From positions 1,024,001-1,088,000 of the forward strand of contig NZ_LAMZ01000001.1 of NCBI RefSeq assembly GCF_025558165.1: a stretch of DNA of 64,000 bases, read 5' to 3'. How positions within the stretch are numbered: the first letter of the stretch is position 1; each line of letters begins with the position of its first letter. Positions 51,456-61,212 of this stretch are shown here, one piece after another. The notes beneath the pieces are model-generated. The model worked only from the letters and a program-made list of their open reading frames with translations. It ran no database searches and had not been told where the DNA came from. Made by a program: the position numbers and the translations under genes. This DNA comes from Candidatus Pelagibacter ubique HIMB140 (GTDB taxonomy: Bacteria > Pseudomonadota > Alphaproteobacteria > Pelagibacterales > Pelagibacteraceae).

Positions 51456-51485
51456 AATATGTATCTTCTTCTAAAAAAGAGTCAA
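51456..51485 (-). promoter_or_regulatory. Putative sigma-70-type promoter of glcB
   Basis: On the minus strand a TTGACT (51480-51485) matches the -35 box at five of six positions. After an 18-base spacer CATATT (51456-51461) is a moderate -10. The start would then fall at the first base of the riboswitch closing stem (51452), which fits well. Confidence 0.5.
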
Positions 51486-51562
51486 TTAATAACAATTACA
51501 CTTTAAATTAAATATCATTTTATTGCCTTTTTTATGAATTAACCATCCGCTATAACCTTATT

Positions 51563-52657
51563 ATGAAAAATTATCTTAATTTTGAAACTGAGATTAAAGA
51601 TTTAGAGACAGAATTGGAAAAATTAAAAGATCCCTATAATCAAGAGGGATTGTCAGAAGTGGATACTCAAAAAATTTCAAAAACACAAGTTGAGTTAGAT
51701 CAAAAATTAAATGACATATATTCAAACCTAGATCCATGGCAAACTACCATGGTCGCAAGACACGAAGACAGACCAAAGTCTAAATTTTTCATAGATAATT
51801 TATTTGAAGATTTTATTTCTCTTTCTGGAGACCGTTATTATGGTGAAGATAAATCTGTTCTTACAGGATTTGCAAAATTTAATGGTCATTCTGTTTTGGT
51901 TATTGGCCAAGAAAAAGGTGAAGATTTAGATAGCAGAATCGAAAGAAATTTTGGGATGATGAGACCTGAGGGATACAGAAAAACTATTCGTTTAATGAAT
52001 TTAGCAAATAGATTTAATATTCCAATTATTTCTTTTATAGACACGCCAGGTGCTTATCCTGGTGTTGGGGCAGAGGAAAGAGGCCAAGCTGAGGCAATAG
52101 CAAAATCAATTGAATGTTGCATGGAACTTAAGGTGCCAACTATCGCAATAATTATTGGTGAAGGTGGCTCAGGTGGTGCGATTGCATTAGCATCGTCTAA
52201 CAAAGTTATCATGCTAGAAAATGCTATTTATTCAGTTATATCTCCTGAAGGCTGTGCAACTATACTATGGAGAGATCCAAAAAAAATGCTTGATGCAGCA
52301 AAAGCAATGAAGCTTTCCGCAAAAGATTTATTTAAATTAAAAGTTATTGATGAAATAATCCCAGAACCTTTAGGTGGTGCCCACAGGGATAGAGACCTGA
52401 TGCTATACAATGTTAGAAAATCTATTTCTAAAAATTTAGATCAATATAAAGAAATGACGTCAGAAGAAATAACGAATGAAAGAAAAAATAAATTTTTAAA
52501 AATTGGAAGAAATGATGGTTTTATGAACAATGTAGAAGATTTAAGCAATTTGACCATTAAGAAAAACAATTTTGACAATATTTTTAAATCAAAAAAATTA
52601 TTATTTGGTATTGGTGCAGGTTTATTATTGTTAGCTTCTTTATTTTTTCTCGCTTAA
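51563..52657 (+). CDS. accA: Acetyl-CoA carboxylase carboxyltransferase subunit alpha with C-terminal membrane segment
   Basis: A 364-residue AccA; the family is normally about 315-320. The carboxyltransferase core is intact: SLSGDRYYGEDKSVLTGFAK, GQEKG, the MMRPEGYRKTIRLM block, FIDTPGAYPGVGAEERGQAEA and GEGGSGGAIALA. After the core ends near residue 320 an extra tail follows: a polar linker, basic KSKK, then 19 uncharged residues (346-364, ending LLLLASLFFLA), which read as a tail anchor. This would tether the otherwise soluble enzyme to the inner membrane. It ends 3 bases from convergent secA. accD is elsewhere in the window. Confidence 0.94.
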   Translation: MKNYLNFETEIKDLETELEKLKDPYNQEGLSEVDTQKISKTQVELDQKLNDIYSNLDPWQTTMVARHEDRPKSKFFIDNLFEDFISLSGDRYYGEDKSVLTGFAKFNGHSVLVIGQEKGEDLDSRIERNFGMMRPEGYRKTIRLMNLANRFNIPIISFIDTPGAYPGVGAEERGQAEAIAKSIECCMELKVPTIAIIIGEGGSGGAIALASSNKVIMLENAIYSVISPEGCATILWRDPKKMLDAAKAMKLSAKDLFKLKVIDEIIPEPLGGAHRDRDLMLYNVRKSISKNLDQYKEMTSEEITNERKNKFLKIGRNDGFMNNVEDLSNLTIKKNNFDNIFKSKKLLFGIGAGLLLLASLFFLA

Positions 52658-52660
52658 GAA

Positions 52661-55195
52661 TTATAAAGCTCCATGACAATGTTTAAACTTCTTGCCTGAT
52701 CCACAAAAGCAAGGTTCATTTCTTCCCATTTTTTTAGTTTGTGGTTTTGGATTTACTCTTTCCTGATTGGAAGATCTTTCCTCTGTTACAACTTTTAAAT
52801 TCATTAAAATTGTAACATAGTCTAATTTTAGTTTTTCTAATAAATTTGAAAATAAATCAAAAGCTTCTTTTTTATATTCAACTAAAGGATCTCTACCACC
52901 ATAGGATCTTAACCCAATTACCTGTCGAAGCTGTTCTAAATATTGTATATGTGATTTCCAATTCAAATCTATTGTTTGCAAAAATATTCTTTTTTCAATT
53001 TCTTTTGCATGTTGCTCGTTTAGAACTTTAATTCTTTCATCACGTGTCTCATTGAATTTTGAGGATATTTGCTCTTTCAGTTCATTATCTTTTGCAGAAA
53101 TCAAACTTTCAAGTTCATTATCATTAAAACTTTTCCCAACAATTTTCCTAATTTTGTTGTTAAATTCATTACTTTTTGGATTAGATAGATTTTGAATTTT
53201 TAATTTTATCAAGTCTTCTGATATTTCTTTTAAATATTCCTCAGAATAGTCAAAAATATTTTCACTATTCATTGCGTTCTTTCTTTGAGAAAACACAACA
53301 TGTCTTTGGTCATTTAAAACATTATCAAATTTGATAAGCGTTTTTCTGATATCAAAGTTTCTGGCTTCAACTTTTTGCTGAGCTCTTTCTAATGCTTTGT
53401 TGATCCACGGGTGATCAATGCTTTCACCATCTTTTAAACCAAGTTTTTCAAGCATATTATTCATAGATTCTGATCCAAAAATTCTCATTAAATCATCCTC
53501 TAAACTTACATAAAATACAGAACTACCTTCATCTCCTTGTCGTCCAGCTCTTCCTCTTGCTTGATTGTCCACTCTTCTAGACTCCATTCTTTCTGTGCCA
53601 ATTACAAATAAGCCACCTAGAGATTTAATTTTTTCTTTATCTATTTTTAACTGATCATCAGGAATTGATCCTTTTTTTCCACCAAGCTGGATGTCAACAC
53701 CTCTTCCAGAAATACTAGTTGTAATTATCAAAGATTTTTCTTTTCCGGCATTTGCAATAATTTCAGCTTCATTTTCATGGTTCTTTGCATTTAAAACTAC
53801 GTGTTTAATTTTTTTTTCATTTAATAATTTAGAATAAACTTCAGATTTGTTGATACTAGATGTGAATACCAAAATTGGTTGACCAATTTCATGTTTTTCA
53901 ATAATTTTATTAATAATTGCATCATTTTTTTCTTTTTCAGTTCTAAAGATCAAATCATTATAGTCCTTTCGGATCATTTCTTTATTTGTTGGTATTACAA
54001 CGACTGAAAGATTGTATATCTCAAAAAATTCCTCAGACTCTGTGATTGCAGTACCGGTGCAACCTGATATTTTCTTATAAAGTTTAAAATAATTTTGATA
54101 AGTAATAGATGCTAAAGTTTGATTTTCAGCCTGTATCTGAATTTTTTCTTTAGCTTCAAGAGCTTGATGAAGTCCATCTCCAAATCTTCTTCCTTCTAAA
54201 ATTCTACCAGTCAATTCGTCTATGATTTTAAGAACTCCATCTTTTACTATGTAATCTTTTCCTTTTTCAAATAAATGATTTGCACGAAGTGCTTGATTTA
54301 CGTGATGAACTAAATGAAGATTTTCTGGGTCATAAAAATTATTATTTTTTAGGATACCTGCATTAGAAAAAAGTTTTTCAACATTATTAATACCCTCGTT
54401 TGTTAAAAGTATACTTTTTTCTTTCTCATCTATTTCAAAATCTTTGTTATTTAAAATTTTAACAAGTTTATCTATTGCCAGGTATTGAGCAGTTTTATCT
54501 TCTGCGGCTCCAGAAATTACAAGTGGAGTTCTTGCTTCATCAATTAAACAGGAATCTATTTCATCTACAATTGAAAATGCATGAGATCTTTGAACCATTT
54601 CTTTTTGAGAAAACTTCATGTTATCTCTTAGATAATCAAATCCTAATTCACTGTTGGTTGCATAAGTAATGTCACAATTGTAGTTTTTCTTTCTTTCCAG
54701 ATCATCTTGGTTATTATTTATATATCCAGAAGTAAGACCTAGAAAATTATATATGAGACCCATTTCTATTGAATCTCTTTTTGCTAAGTAATCATTAACA
54801 GTTACTATATGAACTCCATTTTCAGAAAGCGCATTCAAATAAGCCGCTAAAGTAATAGTGAGTGTTTTTCCTTCACCTGTTCTCATTTCAGCAATTTTAC
54901 CTTCGTGAAGAACTACTCCCCCAATAAGCTGAACATCAAAGTGTCTTTCTTGTCTTGTTCTTTTTGCAGCTTCCCTTACTAGTGCAAATGCTTCAGGTAG
55001 AATTTCGTCTAAACTTTTTCCATTTTTTAATTGATTTTTAAATTCAACTGTTTTTTTTGGAAAGTCTGTATCGCTTAATTTTATGAATTGTTCCTCGTGT
55101 GAAATTATTTTTTCTAAAATTTTTCCTATTCTATCTAGTTCTTTTTGATTACTAGATTTGATAAATTTTGTAATTAGATTAAGCGGGTTAAACAT
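52661..55195 (-). CDS. secA: Protein translocase ATPase SecA
   Basis: An 844-residue motor for Sec-dependent export. Walker A MRTGEGKT (104-111), the DEID-type Walker B in FSIVDEIDSCLIDEART, the DEAD-motor GRGVDIQLGG and RVDNQARGRAGRQGD regions, and a C-terminal zinc finger in GRNEPCFCGSGKKFKHCHG (Cys-x-Cys...Cys-His) for SecB/ribosome contact. All domains are present in order. It is divergent from argJ, with 65 bases between containing a perfect inverted repeat. Confidence 0.97.
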   Translation of the reverse strand: MFNPLNLITKFIKSSNQKELDRIGKILEKIISHEEQFIKLSDTDFPKKTVEFKNQLKNGKSLDEILPEAFALVREAAKRTRQERHFDVQLIGGVVLHEGKIAEMRTGEGKTLTITLAAYLNALSENGVHIVTVNDYLAKRDSIEMGLIYNFLGLTSGYINNNQDDLERKKNYNCDITYATNSELGFDYLRDNMKFSQKEMVQRSHAFSIVDEIDSCLIDEARTPLVISGAAEDKTAQYLAIDKLVKILNNKDFEIDEKEKSILLTNEGINNVEKLFSNAGILKNNNFYDPENLHLVHHVNQALRANHLFEKGKDYIVKDGVLKIIDELTGRILEGRRFGDGLHQALEAKEKIQIQAENQTLASITYQNYFKLYKKISGCTGTAITESEEFFEIYNLSVVVIPTNKEMIRKDYNDLIFRTEKEKNDAIINKIIEKHEIGQPILVFTSSINKSEVYSKLLNEKKIKHVVLNAKNHENEAEIIANAGKEKSLIITTSISGRGVDIQLGGKKGSIPDDQLKIDKEKIKSLGGLFVIGTERMESRRVDNQARGRAGRQGDEGSSVFYVSLEDDLMRIFGSESMNNMLEKLGLKDGESIDHPWINKALERAQQKVEARNFDIRKTLIKFDNVLNDQRHVVFSQRKNAMNSENIFDYSEEYLKEISEDLIKLKIQNLSNPKSNEFNNKIRKIVGKSFNDNELESLISAKDNELKEQISSKFNETRDERIKVLNEQHAKEIEKRIFLQTIDLNWKSHIQYLEQLRQVIGLRSYGGRDPLVEYKKEAFDLFSNLLEKLKLDYVTILMNLKVVTEERSSNQERVNPKPQTKKMGRNEPCFCGSGKKFKHCHGAL

Positions 55196-55221
55196 GACTA
55201 TTTGATTTATTCTTTAAATAT

Positions 55222-55247
55222 ATTGTTTAATATATGTATTAAACAAT
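55222..55247. repeat. Perfect 11-bp inverted repeat between secA and argJ
   Basis: Arms ATTGTTTAATA (55222-55232) and TATTAAACAAT (55237-55247) are exact reverse complements separated by TATG. The element lies 13 bases before the argJ ATG and 26 bases before the secA ATG. No T-tract suggests a terminator for either gene, which start outward, so an operator for a dimeric regulator or an mRNA leader hairpin is more likely. Confidence 0.7.
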
Positions 55248-55260
55248 TATTTTAAATATT

Positions 55261-56562
55261 ATGGGTATTAATTTAACAAATTTTTTAACCTCGAAATCAA
55301 AAAATACCAGAATGATGGATTTCCAGGACCTCGATCATATAGATGGCTTATCTATTTCAGCTCTAAGCGCAGATTTATACAAAACTAAAAGAGATGATTT
55401 AGTAATGTTTTACTTTAGAGATGGTGCAAATCATGCCTCTGTTTATACACAGTCAAAAATTATTTCAGAAAATATTAAATGGAATATAAATCAAAAATCA
55501 AAAAAAATTTATTCTCTTATTGTAAACACTAGAAATGCAAATGCTTTCACAGGCAAACAAGGTTACGAAAGTCTCGCAAAAATTGCTGATTTAACTTCTG
55601 AGCAATTATCAAAAAAACAAGTCGAAGATGAAGATTATCCAAAAAAAATTACTTCAAAAGAAATTATTTTTGGATGCACAGGTACAATAGGTGAGACCTT
55701 TCCATGTGAGAAGATAATAGATCAAATCCCAAACTTGATTAAAAAAATTAACTATACACAAAACAAATTTCTTTGGATGAAAGCAGCTTTAGGAATAATG
55801 ACCACTGATACAAAACCAAAACTTGCGATGGAACAATGTAAAATTGGAGATAAAGAGGTAAAAATTTATGGTGTTGCCAAAGGTTCAGGTATGATATTTC
55901 CAAATATGGGAACCACCTTGGCATACATATTTACTGATGCCAACTTATCGAATGTTATATTAAGCAAATTATTAAAAAAAAATATTACAAATACATTTAA
56001 TGCTATCTCATGTGATGGAGATACTAGCACAAATGACATGGTTAGTATTTTTGCAACAAATAAAGCAAACAATTCAAACATTAAAAGTATTAATGATATA
56101 AAACTAAAAAAATTCGACAAAGCATTAAACAATGTTTTGTTAAATTTAGCCAAAAGAGTAGTTTCTGATGGAGAAGGAGCATCAAAATTTGTCACTATAA
56201 ATATTAATAAAAGCAAAAGTGAACAAGACGCAAAGACAATTGCTTTCTCAATAGCAAATTCAGCTTTGGTAAAAACAGCTATTGCGGGTGAAGATCCAAA
56301 CTGGGGACGAATAATGATGGCAATAGGAAAAGCAGGACCAAAAATAAATTTAATTAAATTAGGTTTGAAATTTGGAAATTATCAAATAATTCAGGATGGA
56401 AAATTACATAAGAACTACGACGAAAAATTAGTAGCTGAATATATGAAAGGTGAAAATATAGATGTCACTATAGATTTGTTTACTGGTACTAAAAGCTTTA
56501 CTGCTTTTACTATGGATTTTACAAAAAATTATATTGAGATTAATGCTGATTATAGAAGCTGA
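55261..56562 (+). CDS. argJ: Glutamate N-acetyltransferase / ornithine acetyltransferase
   Basis: A 433-residue self-cleaving enzyme that recycles acetyl between ornithine and glutamate in arginine synthesis. The cleavage site sits in GSGMIFPNMGTTLAYIFTDA: the nucleophile is Thr218, preceded by Gly217 where Ala is usual (consensus MATML). The oxyanion pair is in GCTGTIGE. IAGEDPNWGRIMMAIGKAG near the C-terminus is also standard. With argB, argD and argF this gives four arginine genes in the window. The upstream inverted repeat is a candidate operator. Confidence 0.94.
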   Translation: MGINLTNFLTSKSKNTRMMDFQDLDHIDGLSISALSADLYKTKRDDLVMFYFRDGANHASVYTQSKIISENIKWNINQKSKKIYSLIVNTRNANAFTGKQGYESLAKIADLTSEQLSKKQVEDEDYPKKITSKEIIFGCTGTIGETFPCEKIIDQIPNLIKKINYTQNKFLWMKAALGIMTTDTKPKLAMEQCKIGDKEVKIYGVAKGSGMIFPNMGTTLAYIFTDANLSNVILSKLLKKNITNTFNAISCDGDTSTNDMVSIFATNKANNSNIKSINDIKLKKFDKALNNVLLNLAKRVVSDGEGASKFVTININKSKSEQDAKTIAFSIANSALVKTAIAGEDPNWGRIMMAIGKAGPKINLIKLGLKFGNYQIIQDGKLHKNYDEKLVAEYMKGENIDVTIDLFTGTKSFTAFTMDFTKNYIEINADYRS

Positions 56563-56601
56563 ACATATTGAAATATAATTTTTGATAACTAATTCTATAC
56601 T

Positions 56602-57030
56602 ATGATTAAATACAAACTTTTATGTAACGACTGTGAATTAAAGTTTGATAGCTGGTTCTCATCTTCATCAGAATATGAAAAATTAAAAAAGAAAAAACTT
56701 TTAATCTGTCACAACTGTAATTCTGAAAAAGTTGAAAAAACATTAATGGCTCCTCAGCTAATAAGTAGAAAAGCTAAAAATGAAGAAAAATTTGGTACTC
56801 AGAAGTATAAAGAAATTAAGAAAACAATTAAAAATTATCAAAAGTTTATAAAAGATAATTTTAAGTATGTTGGAGATAATTTTGCATATGAAGCTAGATC
56901 TATTCACTACAATAGTAAGAAACCTACTAAAGGGATATATGGTAAAGCCTCTCAGAAAGACATTAAAGAGCTCAAAGAAGAGGGTATAGACACACATTTA
57001 ATTCTTTGGGTTGATGAAAAAGAAAATTAG
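56602..57030 (+). CDS. DUF1178 family protein
   Basis: A 142-residue protein with an N-terminal zinc-ribbon-like arrangement: CNDCELKFDSWFSSS, then CHNCNSEKVEKTLMAPQL. A basic linker and a helical C-terminus follow. The pattern matches DUF1178 proteins of alpha- and betaproteobacteria. No function is established to my knowledge. It overlaps ubiG tail-to-tail by 4 bp. Confidence 0.82.
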   Translation: MIKYKLLCNDCELKFDSWFSSSSEYEKLKKKKLLICHNCNSEKVEKTLMAPQLISRKAKNEEKFGTQKYKEIKKTIKNYQKFIKDNFKYVGDNFAYEARSIHYNSKKPTKGIYGKASQKDIKELKEEGIDTHLILWVDEKEN

Positions 57031-57749
57031 TTTTTCTTAAATTCAGCAATATAATTTACTGATAAATCTTTAGAAATATTCCATTCATCCTTCAGAATGT
57101 TAAAATTCATTCCATCTATTTTTTTGAGATTAAGATTGTTTTTGATAAGTATACTTTTTAATTCTTCAGGCTTAACAAACTTTTCCCATTCGTGGGTGCC
57201 AATAGGAAGCCATCTCAAAACATATTCTGCACCAACAATTGCAAATATATAAGATTTTAAGGTTTTATTTATAGTTGCAACAAACATTAATCCATTTTTT
57301 TTTAAAAGATTAGCACATGATTTTAAAAAAAAATCAACATCCTCAACATGTTCAACAATCTCCATGTTCAAAATTACATCAAATTTTTTTGTTGTTTTTA
57401 GTTTTTCAGGTGATGAGCATATATAGTTTATTTTAAGATTATTTTTTTTTGCATGTAAGTTTGCTATGGTAATATTTTTATTTGAAGCATCGATTGCTGT
57501 AACATTAGCTCCTAATCTACACATGGGCTCAGATAACAATCCACCACCACATCCAATATCAAGGACATTTATTCCAGAAAGAGGATGTTTTTTATTTTTA
57601 AGTTGAAATTCCTTAATTATATTTTCTTTTATATATTTTATTCTTATAGGATTAAATTTATGAAGAGGTTTAAATTTTCCTTCTGGATCCCACCATTCGG
57701 CTGCCATATTTGAAAATTTTTCTATTTCTTTTTTATTAATACTGTTCAT
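57027..57749 (-). CDS. ubiG: Ubiquinone biosynthesis O-methyltransferase
   Basis: A 240-residue SAM-dependent methyltransferase acting twice in ubiquinone synthesis. AAEWWDPEGKFKPLHKFNPIR at the start is a UbiG hallmark, then the SAM loop VLDIGCGGGLLSEPM, and IGTHEWEKFVKPEEL near the end. It is divergent from lysC, in the arrangement common in alphaproteobacteria. Confidence 0.95.
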   Translation of the reverse strand: MNSINKKEIEKFSNMAAEWWDPEGKFKPLHKFNPIRIKYIKENIIKEFQLKNKKHPLSGINVLDIGCGGGLLSEPMCRLGANVTAIDASNKNITIANLHAKKNNLKINYICSSPEKLKTTKKFDVILNMEIVEHVEDVDFFLKSCANLLKKNGLMFVATINKTLKSYIFAIVGAEYVLRWLPIGTHEWEKFVKPEELKSILIKNNLNLKKIDGMNFNILKDEWNISKDLSVNYIAEFKKN

Positions 57750-57762
57750 AATATATAATTAG

Positions 57763-57791
57763 TTGACATAACAATTAAGATGTACTTTATC
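57763..57791 (+). promoter_or_regulatory. Putative promoter of the lysC operon
   Basis: A consensus -35 TTGACA lies at 57763-57768. A 17-base spacer leads to a weak -10 (TTTATC, 57786-57791), leaving a leader of about 28 bases before the lysC ATG. The perfect -35 in AT-rich DNA is suggestive, but the -10 is poor. Confidence 0.4.
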
Positions 57792-57825
57792 AATTTATAA
57801 TTAAATTATATTAATTCAACTGATC

Positions 57826-59037
57826 ATGAAAACCGTTGTACTAAAATTTGGTGGAACTTCTGTTGGTAGTATCGATAGGATAAAAAAAGTATGCAAAATT
57901 ATAGCTGCTTATAAAAAGAAAAAAAATAGAGTTTTGGTGATTTCATCTGCAATGAGTGGAGTAACCAATGAGCTTGTAAAAAAATCGAAGCAAATTAGTA
58001 ATAATTTTAGCAGATCTGAATATGATGCACTTGTATCCACTGGAGAACAAGTTTCATGTGCTTTAATTGCTGGAAGACTTACTCATGATGGTTTTAAGTC
58101 TAGGTCATGGGTTTCTTGGCAATTGCCAATAATTACTGATGGACCTTACTCTGGAGCAAGAATAAATAAGATAATTACAAAAGAATTAAATAATTATGTG
58201 AAAGAAGGTGGGATCCCAATTGTTACTGGTTTTCAAGGAATTAATAATGAAAATAGAATTACCACAATAGGAAGAAGTGGTTCTGATGCAACTGCAATAA
58301 TGTTAGCAAAATTTATTAAAGCTGATGAATGTATTATTTATACAGATGTCGATGGTGTTTATACTACTGATCCAAGACAACATAAAAAAGCTAAGAAAAT
58401 TAAAAAAATATTTTATGACGAAATGTTGGAAATGGCATCATTAGGATCAAAAGTGATGCAACCAACATCGGTTCAAGATGCAAAGCTAAATAATATTGAT
58501 ATTAAAGTTAAGTCGTCATTTGTTAGTAAACCAGGCACATTAATAACAGGCTCTAAAAAAGCGTTTAGCGATCAAATAATTACCGGGATATCTTCAACTA
58601 AAAATGATGCCAAGATCACAATTGTAGGAGTTAAAGATAGACCTGGTGTTGCTGCTTCAGTTTTTAGACCACTATCAAGAAATTTAATTAACGTTGATAT
58701 GGTTGTACAAAATATTTCTCAAAATGGTAAAGATACTGACTTAACTTTTACAATTAAATCAGATGATCTAAAAAAGACTGAGAAATTAATTAAGCAAAAT
58801 AAATCTATATCTTATAAAAAACTCTCTTTTGATACAAATCTTTCCAAAGTTTCTATAATTGGAGTTGGGATGATTACAACACCTGGAATTACTTACAGGA
58901 TGTTTCAAGCTTTAGCTTCAAAAAAAATAAACATTTTAGTTATATCAACATCTGAAATTAAAATTTCAGTATTAGTTTCATCAAAAAATGTAAAAAAAGC
59001 AATAGCCGCTCTTCATAAAGAATTTAAATTAGACTAA
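57826..59037 (+). CDS. lysC: Aspartate kinase
   Basis: A 403-residue enzyme that starts the aspartate family (Lys, Thr, Met, DAP). The kinase domain opens with LKFGGTSVG (Lys7) and contains [12 protein letters not shown] and [13 protein letters not shown]. Two ACT domains follow ([16 protein letters not shown] and [18 protein letters not shown]), expected to sense lysine/threonine. It heads lysC-ispG-prfA-prmC-DUF4167 with gaps of a few bases, and supplies the pathway served by dapD/dapE. Confidence 0.96.
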   Translation: MKTVVLKFGGTSVGSIDRIKKVCKIIAAYKKKKNRVLVISSAMSGVTNELVKKSKQISNNFSRSEYDALVSTGEQVSCALIAGRLTHDGFKSRSWVSWQLPIITDGPYSGARINKIITKELNNYVKEGGIPIVTGFQGINNENRITTIGRSGSDATAIMLAKFIKADECIIYTDVDGVYTTDPRQHKKAKKIKKIFYDEMLEMASLGSKVMQPTSVQDAKLNNIDIKVKSSFVSKPGTLITGSKKAFSDQIITGISSTKNDAKITIVGVKDRPGVAASVFRPLSRNLINVDMVVQNISQNGKDTDLTFTIKSDDLKKTEKLIKQNKSISYKKLSFDTNLSKVSIIGVGMITTPGITYRMFQALASKKINILVISTSEIKISVLVSSKNVKKAIAALHKEFKLD

Positions 59038-59041
59038 ACTT

Positions 59042-60136
59042 ATGAATGTAAGACCATTTAGAAATATAAATCGAAAAAAAACTAAAGTAATTAACGTTGG
59101 TAATATTAAAGTTGGTGGTGACAATCCGATATCAGTTCAATCAATGACTAATACTTTGACCACAGATATTTCAGCTACTATAGAACAAATAAATAAAATT
59201 CATGAAGAGGGTGCTGACTTAGTTAGAGTTTCCTGTCCAGATGAAGACTCCTCAAAAGCCTTAAAAGAAATCACAAAAAATGTTCAAATACCAGTAATTG
59301 CAGACATTCATTTTCATTATAAAAGAGCCATAGAGGCTGCAGAAAATGGAGCAAAGTGTTTAAGAATAAATCCTGGAAATATTGGTGATAAAAATAAAAT
59401 CTATGAGGTTTTAAGTGCAGCAAAAAATAATGATTGTTCAATTCGCATAGGAGTTAATGCAGGTTCTTTAGAAAAAGATATTCTAGAAAAATATAAAGAA
59501 CCATGCCCAGAGGCATTAGTAGAGAGTGCAAAAAGAAACATTAAAATATTAGAGGATCAAGATTTTTTTAATTTCAAGATAAGTGTCAAGTCCTCTGATG
59601 TATTTTTGTCGATTGCAGCTTACAGGCAGCTTTCTGATGTTACTGATTATCCTCTTCATCTTGGAATAACTGAGGCTGGAAGTTTTGTATCAGGAAGTGT
59701 TAAGTCTTCAATAGGACTAGGTTCATTGCTATTAGATGGAATAGGTGACACCTTAAGAGTTTCTTTGTCAGATGATCCTGTAAAAGAGGTTAAGATTGGA
59801 AATGAAATCCTTAAATCTTTAGGATTACGAAATAGAGGAGTTAAAATAATCTCTTGCCCATCTTGTGCAAGACAAGCATTTCAAGTTATTGATACAGTTA
59901 AAATTTTAGAGGAAAAATTATCTCATATAAAAACTCCAATTACCCTATCTATAATTGGCTGTGTTGTGAACGGACCTGGTGAGGCTGCTTTAACTGATAT
60001 TGGAATAACTGGAGGTGGAAAAGGTAACAACATGCTTTATTTATCTGGAGTACAAAGTGAAAAAATATTAACTAATGATATAGTTAATAAGGTCGTAGCA
60101 GAAGTTGAAAAAAAGGCCTCTGAATTAGAAAATTAA
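59042..60136 (+). CDS. ispG: 4-hydroxy-3-methylbut-2-enyl diphosphate synthase
   Basis: A 364-residue iron-sulfur enzyme of the MEP isoprenoid pathway. The 4Fe-4S ligands are Cys272 and Cys275 (CPSC), Cys307 and Glu314 (GCVVNGPGE). The TIM-barrel part includes [11 protein letters not shown] and [12 protein letters not shown]. It is placed between lysC and prfA with gaps of 4 and 2 bases. Confidence 0.96.
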   Translation: MNVRPFRNINRKKTKVINVGNIKVGGDNPISVQSMTNTLTTDISATIEQINKIHEEGADLVRVSCPDEDSSKALKEITKNVQIPVIADIHFHYKRAIEAAENGAKCLRINPGNIGDKNKIYEVLSAAKNNDCSIRIGVNAGSLEKDILEKYKEPCPEALVESAKRNIKILEDQDFFNFKISVKSSDVFLSIAAYRQLSDVTDYPLHLGITEAGSFVSGSVKSSIGLGSLLLDGIGDTLRVSLSDDPVKEVKIGNEILKSLGLRNRGVKIISCPSCARQAFQVIDTVKILEEKLSHIKTPITLSIIGCVVNGPGEAALTDIGITGGGKGNNMLYLSGVQSEKILTNDIVNKVVAEVEKKASELEN

Positions 60137-60138
60137 TA

Positions 60139-61212
60139 ATGATACCGACAAAGACAGTTGAAGAATTAATTACAAAACATTCTACACTAGAAAAAGACCT
60201 ATCATCAGGAAATTTAGATAATAAAGTATTTGCTGAAAAGTCAAAAGAATATTCAGATGTTAATGAAATAATTTTAAATGCTAAAAAATATTTATCGTTT
60301 GAAAATGAAAAACAAGAACTAGAGAAAATATTAGAGGACAGCTCATCAGATAAAGAATTAAAAAATATGGCTGAGTTAGAACTTATTGATTTGAAATCTC
60401 AACATGAGATCAATGAAAAAAAATTAAAATTATTTCTATTACCAAAAGATGAGGCGGATAAAAAAAATGCAATAATAGAAATAAGAGCTGGAACTGGTGG
60501 ATTAGAGGCAAGTTTATTTGCATCAGACCTTTTCAAAATGTATGAAAAAGTAAGTCACAAAAAAAAGTGGTCATTAGAACTTATTTCTATTTCAAGAAGT
60601 GATGCTGGGGGTTTAAAAGAGGTAATTGCATCTATTAAAGGTACAAATATATACTCAACATTAAAATATGAGAGTGGTGTACATAGAGTTCAAAGAGTTC
60701 CAGATACCGAAACACAAGGAAGAGTACATACATCTGCAGCCACCGTTGCTGTATTACCCGAAGCTGAAGAGGTAGATTTAAAAATAAACGACTCTGATTT
60801 AAGAATTGACGTATTCCGAGCAGGTGGTCCAGGTGGACAATCAGTTAACACAACAGATAGCGCTGTTAGAATAACTCATATACCCACTGGTTTATCAGTT
60901 TCTCAACAAGATGAAAAATCACAGCACAAAAATAAAGCAAAAGGAATGAAAATTTTAAGAGCAAGATTATATGAACTTGAAAGATCAAGAATCGATCAAG
61001 AAAGATCACAAGATAGAAAAACTAAAATTGGTACTGGAGATAGATCAGAAAGAATTAGAACTTATAATTTTCCACAAGGTAGAGTTACTGATCACAGAAT
61101 AAATTTAACTTTGCACAAATTAGAAGAATTTCTTGAAGGTGAAGCTTTTGATGAAATGATAGAGTCACTTACACTGCAAGCACAAGAAGAAAGTTTAAGT
61201 AATTTAAAATAA
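60139..61212 (+). CDS. prfA: Peptide chain release factor 1
   Basis: A 357-residue RF1 reading UAA/UAG. The catalytic GGQ is at residues 232-234 in [34 protein letters not shown] contains the PxT-type recognition region specific to RF1. prmC, which methylates the GGQ glutamine, begins at the very next base, giving the standard prfA-prmC pair. Confidence 0.96.
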   Translation: MIPTKTVEELITKHSTLEKDLSSGNLDNKVFAEKSKEYSDVNEIILNAKKYLSFENEKQELEKILEDSSSDKELKNMAELELIDLKSQHEINEKKLKLFLLPKDEADKKNAIIEIRAGTGGLEASLFASDLFKMYEKVSHKKKWSLELISISRSDAGGLKEVIASIKGTNIYSTLKYESGVHRVQRVPDTETQGRVHTSAATVAVLPEAEEVDLKINDSDLRIDVFRAGGPGGQSVNTTDSAVRITHIPTGLSVSQQDEKSQHKNKAKGMKILRARLYELERSRIDQERSQDRKTKIGTGDRSERIRTYNFPQGRVTDHRINLTLHKLEEFLEGEAFDEMIESLTLQAQEESLSNLK

